Assembly: GCA_041545745.1 (NCBI GenBank)
Contig: CP168152.1
Location: 370,001-434,000, forward strand
DNA: 64,000 bases
DNA from: Stenotrophomonas indicatrix
GTDB taxonomy: Bacteria; Pseudomonadota; Gammaproteobacteria; Xanthomonadales; Xanthomonadaceae
Direction of reading: 5' to 3'
Position 1 is the first letter of the stretch, and each line of letters opens with the position of its first letter. The notes beneath the pieces are model-generated. The model was not told where the DNA came from and searched no databases. It worked only from the letters and a program-made list of their open reading frames with translations. Positions 60,538 to 64,000 of the stretch are shown here, in pieces. The position numbers and the translations under genes were made by a program.

Positions 60538-63333
60538 ATGACCTTCGCCCCCGCCGAATTGCCCGCCCCTCTGCAGCCCCTCGTCGACCGCGCACTGGCG
60601 CGCCTGGCCCAGGCCGTGCCCGAGCCCATTCCGGTCGAGCTGCAGCCGCTGCTGGTGCAGCTGGCGGTCAGCAGCGACTTCGCCATGGACACCCTGGTGC
60701 GCCAGCCCGGCCTGTTGGCGCAGTTGTCCGCGCCGGGCTGTCCGCCGCTGCCGGCGCCTGTGCTCGATCCGCTGCAGCCCAGCGACTGGCCGGCACAACT
60801 GCGGCGCTGGCGCACGGCAATGTCGACCCGCTTGATCTGGCGCGACCTGGCCGGGCTGGACGACGTGCCACAGACCCTCGCCGGTGCCACCGCGCTGGCC
60901 GAGGATTGCCTGCGGCTGGCGCTGGACGCCCTGCAGCAGGAGTTCGCCCTGCGCCATGGAGTGATCCTCGATGACCACGGCCAACCGCAGCAGCTGGTGG
61001 TGTTCGGGCTGGGCAAGCTGGGTGGTGGCGAGCTCAACTTCAGTTCCGATGTCGATCTGGTCTACGCCTACGTGCAGGGCGGTGAATCCGACGGCCCGCG
61101 CGCGCTGGCGGCCGAGGAGTATTTCGCCCGGCTCGGCCAGCGCCTGGCCAAGCTGCTGGATGAAACCACCGTCGACGGCTTCAGCCATCGCGTCGACCTG
61201 CGCCTGCGTCCGTTCGGCAGCGCCGGCCGTGTGGCGCTGTCATTGGCGGCAATGGATCAGTACTTCCAGCGCGAAGGCCGCGACTGGGAGCGCTATGCGT
61301 GGTTGAAGGCGCGCGCGGTGGCTGGCGATATCGCCGCTGGCGAGGCCTGGCTGCAGACCCTGCGACCGTTCGTGTACCGCCGCTACCTGGACTTCACCGC
61401 GCTTGATGGCCTGCGCGAAATGAAAGCGGCGATCACCGCCGAAGTCGCGCGCCGCGAGATGCACGACGACATCAAGCGTGGCGCCGGTGGCATCCGCGAA
61501 ATCGAATTCCTGTGCCAGGCGCTGCAGCTCATTCGTGGTGGCCGCGAGCCGGCGCTGCGTGAGCGGCGGTTGCTGGTCGCGCTGGATGCGCTGGTCGCTG
61601 CCGGGCAGATCGCCAGCGATGATGGCGCCGCACTGCGCGAGGCCTATCTGTTCCTGCGCCGGCTGGAAAACCGCCTGCAGATGCTGCGCGATGCACAGAC
61701 CCATGTGCTGCCCAGCGATGTGCTGGATCGCGAACGCATTGCCGTCGGCCTCGGCTATGCCGATTGGGATGCGCTGCGCGCTGCATTGGCCGTGCAGCAG
61801 CAGCGCGTCAGTACCGAGTTCGCCGCATTGCTGGCCCCACGCAAGGGCCAGGCAGCACCGGATGCGCTGGCCAACTACTGGCGCAGCCTGCCCGAGGGCA
61901 GCAATGCACCGCTGCTGGCCGAGGCCGGTTTCCTCGACGCCAATGGTGCCGACCAGTCACTGCGTGATTTCGCCCAGGGCACAGGGGTGAAGTCGCTGTC
62001 CGATGCCGCGCGCGCGCGCCTGGATCGCGTACTGCCGGCACTGCTGCACGCCGCCACCCGTTCACCGCAGCCCGACGCCGCACTCAAGCGCGTGCTCGGC
62101 CTGCTGCAGGCAGTACTGCGCCGTACCAGCTACCTGGCGCTGCTGGACGAACAACCCAGCGCGCTCGCGCGCCTGGTCGACGTGCTTGCACGCAGCGCGC
62201 TGCTGGCCGAACGCCTGGCCGCGTATCCGCTGCTGCTGGACGAGCTGCTGGACGTGCGCGTGTCCGGGCCGATGCCCGATGCGGCCGGCATGCTGGCCGA
62301 ATGCCAGCAGGTGCTGACGGTTGAAGATCCCGAATCGGCGCTGCGCTGGCTCAACGAAACGCGCCTCGCCCTCAGTTTCCGTATGGCGATGGCCACGCTG
62401 GACGGGCGCCAGGGCGCGGTCGACAGCACTCGGCAACTGGCCGAACTGGCGCAGGCGGTGGTGGTCACCGTGCTGGCGATGGCCGAGGCTGATATGCAGG
62501 CCGCACACGGCGTGATTGCCGGCGGTCGCTTTGCAATCATCGGGTACGGCAGCCTGGGCGGCCTGGAGCTGGGCTTCGGCTCGGATCTGGACCTGGTGTT
62601 CCTGCACGATCACCCGCCGGGCGTGGAAGCCAGCGATGGCGCGCGCCCGCTGGAGCCGGGCCGCTGGTATGCGCGCCTGGCCCAGAAGGTGATGGCGCTG
62701 CTGGCTGCGGTCACCGCCGCCGGCCGCCTGTACGACATCGACGTGCGGCTGCGTCCGGATGGTGGCAAGGGCTCGCTGGTGTCTTCGCTGACCAGTTACA
62801 CCGAGTACCAGCGCGATCGTGCATGGACCTGGGAACACCAGGCGCTGGTGCGCGCGCGCGGCGTGGCCGGCGATTCCAGCCTGCTGCAGGATTTCGAACA
62901 GGTACGTGCGCAGACGCTGGGCCGCGAACGTGATCGCGCAACGCTGTATGCCGATGTACTGAAGATGCGCGGGCGCATGCGCACCGAACTGGACCGCAGC
63001 GATGCCGCCCGGCTCGACCTGAAGCAGGGCGCAGGCGGCGTGGTCGACCTGGAATTCCTGCTGCAGACCGGTGTGCTGGCATGCAGTGCGCAGATACCTG
63101 CATTGCTGCAGCCGCGTGCCACGCCGGCGTTGATCGACGCGTTGGCAGCGGCGGGGTTCCTGCCGGAAGCTACCGCACAGGCGCTGCATGGCGCGCATGC
63201 GACGCTGCTGGAAGTAGGGCTGGCCTGCACACTGGATCGAAGGCCGCGGTTGGCGCCAACGACGCCGGCCATCGAAGATGCGTGTGCGGCGGTCAGCGCC
63301 GCGTGCATCGCCGCGGACCTGCCGTTCGCCTGA
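60538..63333 (+). CDS. glnE: Bifunctional glutamine synthetase adenylyltransferase / adenylyl-removing enzyme
   Basis: 931 aa, controls glutamine synthetase in response to nitrogen. Two related nucleotidyltransferase domains are visible: [14 protein letters not shown] in the N-terminal half (adenylyl removal) and [14 protein letters not shown] in the C-terminal half (adenylylation), each with the GxD-x-D metal site. Linking motifs include [17 protein letters not shown] and [19 protein letters not shown]. The start is ATG 60538; the longer open frame through repeats is rejected because the family begins about here. Confidence 0.96.
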   Translation: MTFAPAELPAPLQPLVDRALARLAQAVPEPIPVELQPLLVQLAVSSDFAMDTLVRQPGLLAQLSAPGCPPLPAPVLDPLQPSDWPAQLRRWRTAMSTRLIWRDLAGLDDVPQTLAGATALAEDCLRLALDALQQEFALRHGVILDDHGQPQQLVVFGLGKLGGGELNFSSDVDLVYAYVQGGESDGPRALAAEEYFARLGQRLAKLLDETTVDGFSHRVDLRLRPFGSAGRVALSLAAMDQYFQREGRDWERYAWLKARAVAGDIAAGEAWLQTLRPFVYRRYLDFTALDGLREMKAAITAEVARREMHDDIKRGAGGIREIEFLCQALQLIRGGREPALRERRLLVALDALVAAGQIASDDGAALREAYLFLRRLENRLQMLRDAQTHVLPSDVLDRERIAVGLGYADWDALRAALAVQQQRVSTEFAALLAPRKGQAAPDALANYWRSLPEGSNAPLLAEAGFLDANGADQSLRDFAQGTGVKSLSDAARARLDRVLPALLHAATRSPQPDAALKRVLGLLQAVLRRTSYLALLDEQPSALARLVDVLARSALLAERLAAYPLLLDELLDVRVSGPMPDAAGMLAECQQVLTVEDPESALRWLNETRLALSFRMAMATLDGRQGAVDSTRQLAELAQAVVVTVLAMAEADMQAAHGVIAGGRFAIIGYGSLGGLELGFGSDLDLVFLHDHPPGVEASDGARPLEPGRWYARLAQKVMALLAAVTAAGRLYDIDVRLRPDGGKGSLVSSLTSYTEYQRDRAWTWEHQALVRARGVAGDSSLLQDFEQVRAQTLGRERDRATLYADVLKMRGRMRTELDRSDAARLDLKQGAGGVVDLEFLLQTGVLACSAQIPALLQPRATPALIDALAAAGFLPEATAQALHGAHATLLEVGLACTLDRRPRLAPTTPAIEDACAAVSAACIAADLPFA

Positions 63334-63347
63334 ATGCAGGTGGTGTG

Positions 63348-63500
63348 GATGCCAACCAAGGTTGGCAACTACCGGGCGAAGGTTTGCTGTTGGCATTCAC
63401 CGTGCGATGGCTTGCTGTTGGTAGGTGCCAACCTTGGTTGGCACGCTGTTGCCGGCGCCATGAACGCTGACGGATCGTGCCAACCAAGGTTGGCACCTAC
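63348..63500. repeat. Three SMAG-type palindromes (CCAACCTTGG subclass)
   Basis: Copies at 63348-63372, 63421-63444 and 63477-63500, in alternating orientation, with the stem GCCAACC/GGTTGGC and one GTAG/CTAC end. They fill the gap between convergent glnE and the transporter gene and could form alternative cruciforms. Confidence 0.8.
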
Positions 63501-63514
63501 CAGGACAACGGCGG

Positions 63515-64000
63515 TCAGCCCGCTGTACGCAGCGGCGCCATCTTCCACAGCAGCGCGCGGAACGGGGCCAGCAGGCACACACCGATCGCCAGCTTCACCG
63601 CCAGGTCGCCCGCCGCCCAGCTCAGCCACGGCAGGGTGGAGCCGGCGAAGGCGATCGACCAGAAGATGGTGGTATCCACCGTGGCGCTGCAGGTGGTGGC
63701 CACCATCGGCGCGCGCCACCAACTGCCACGGCGCAGGCGGTCGAACACGGTGATGTCCAGCAGCTGGGCAACGATGAAGGCCGAGCACGAGGCGATCGCA
63801 ATGCGCGGCGTGGCCACCCACACCGACAGCAGCACCGCCACCGCAAAACCGATCCACGCCACGCGGCGGGCCGGGCCCGGGCCGAAGCGGCGGTTGATCA
63901 GGTTGCTGACCAGAAACGCCACCGGGTAGCTGAAAGCACCCCAGGTCAGCCAGTCATTGATGGGGTACTGCACCAGCACGTTGGACAGCAGCACCACCGC
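63515..64000 (-). CDS. YhhQ/COG1738-type queuosine precursor transporter (5' end outside window)
   Basis: The C-terminal part of about 160 residues has five hydrophobic segments. Motifs WGAFSYPVAFLVSNLINRRFG, GFAVAVLLSVWV, FIVAQLLDITVFDRLRR and FSIAFAG-like FWSIAFAGSTLPW match the YhhQ family, which imports 7-deazaguanine precursors for queuosine. The normal start would lie beyond 64000, since the family has more residues before SNVLVQYPINDWLTW. The stop at 63515 is clear. Confidence 0.85.
   Translation of the reverse strand, partial: AVVLLSNVLVQYPINDWLTWGAFSYPVAFLVSNLINRRFGPGPARRVAWIGFAVAVLLSVWVATPRIAIASCSAFIVAQLLDITVFDRLRRGSWWRAPMVATTCSATVDTTIFWSIAFAGSTLPWLSWAAGDLAVKLAIGVCLLAPFRALLWKMAPLRTAG

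Noticed and set aside
63348..63500. CRISPR-like regular repeats
   Set aside because: The repeats are palindromic with GTAG ends, alternate in orientation and lack equal spacers; no cas genes are present.

Overview
The window comes from a GC-rich gammaproteobacterium of the family Xanthomonadaceae, almost certainly the Stenotrophomonas maltophilia group. The main reasons are the many short palindromes with one GTAG/CTAC end (the SMAG-type REP family known from S. maltophilia), the gene content and order (envC-ctpA, pnuC-nadR, cox cluster, rpsU/tsaD divergent pair), and the protein sequences. No phage, IS element, CRISPR array or tRNA was seen.

Layout. 1-2939: 3' part of a 23S rRNA gene and two tandem 5S rRNA genes, each with its own terminator. 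3073-9857: M28 peptidase lipoprotein, a secreted VNG-repeat protein, EnvC, CtpA, two small unknown genes and a rhomboid protease. 10084-17115: FadL-type porin, an unknown gene, the pnuC-nadR NAD-salvage pair, and putA. 17389-25953: an aa3-type cytochrome c oxidase cluster (DUF2244, coxB, coxA, small membrane protein, ctaG, coxC, twin-TM protein on the other strand, SURF1, a PA0111-like protein, ctaA, cyoE). 26050-32121: TIKI-fold-like secreted protein, bile-acid-type symporter, a DUF442 phosphatase-like protein, and the rpsU-yqeY-yihY-dnaG series on the minus strand. 32289-40942: tsaD, a HEPN/Abi-like gene, folB, an MscS channel, a GH3 beta-glucosidase, a lipoprotein, a PQQ-type sugar dehydrogenase and a YiaA/B membrane protein.

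41403-54071 is the most interesting part. It is a divergent locus that looks built to scavenge and degrade peptidoglycan peptides. The minus arm encodes an NlpC/P60 endopeptidase, an L-Ala-D/L-Glu-type epimerase, an RpiR-family regulator, a YkuD-type L,D-transpeptidase-like protein and an APC permease. The plus arm encodes a transglutaminase-like protein, an Oar-like TonB-dependent receptor, a beta-lactamase-fold serine hydrolase and a VanX-type D-Ala-D-Ala dipeptidase. A short AT-rich control region with two inverted repeats lies between the arms.

54072-64000: a repeat-rich gap, a small membrane protein, an EF-hand protein, a HAD hydrolase, an unknown secreted protein, an HglS-type 2-oxoadipate dioxygenase, a succinyl-CoA:acetate CoA-transferase-type enzyme, glnE, and the 3' part of a yhhQ-like transporter cut by the window end. 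A recurring theme is a -10-like hexamer ending exactly 6-7 nt before the start codon (leaderless mRNAs). Another is dyads of GTAG palindromes between genes. A nested inverted repeat of about 100 bp occurs twice with compensatory changes in its stems.
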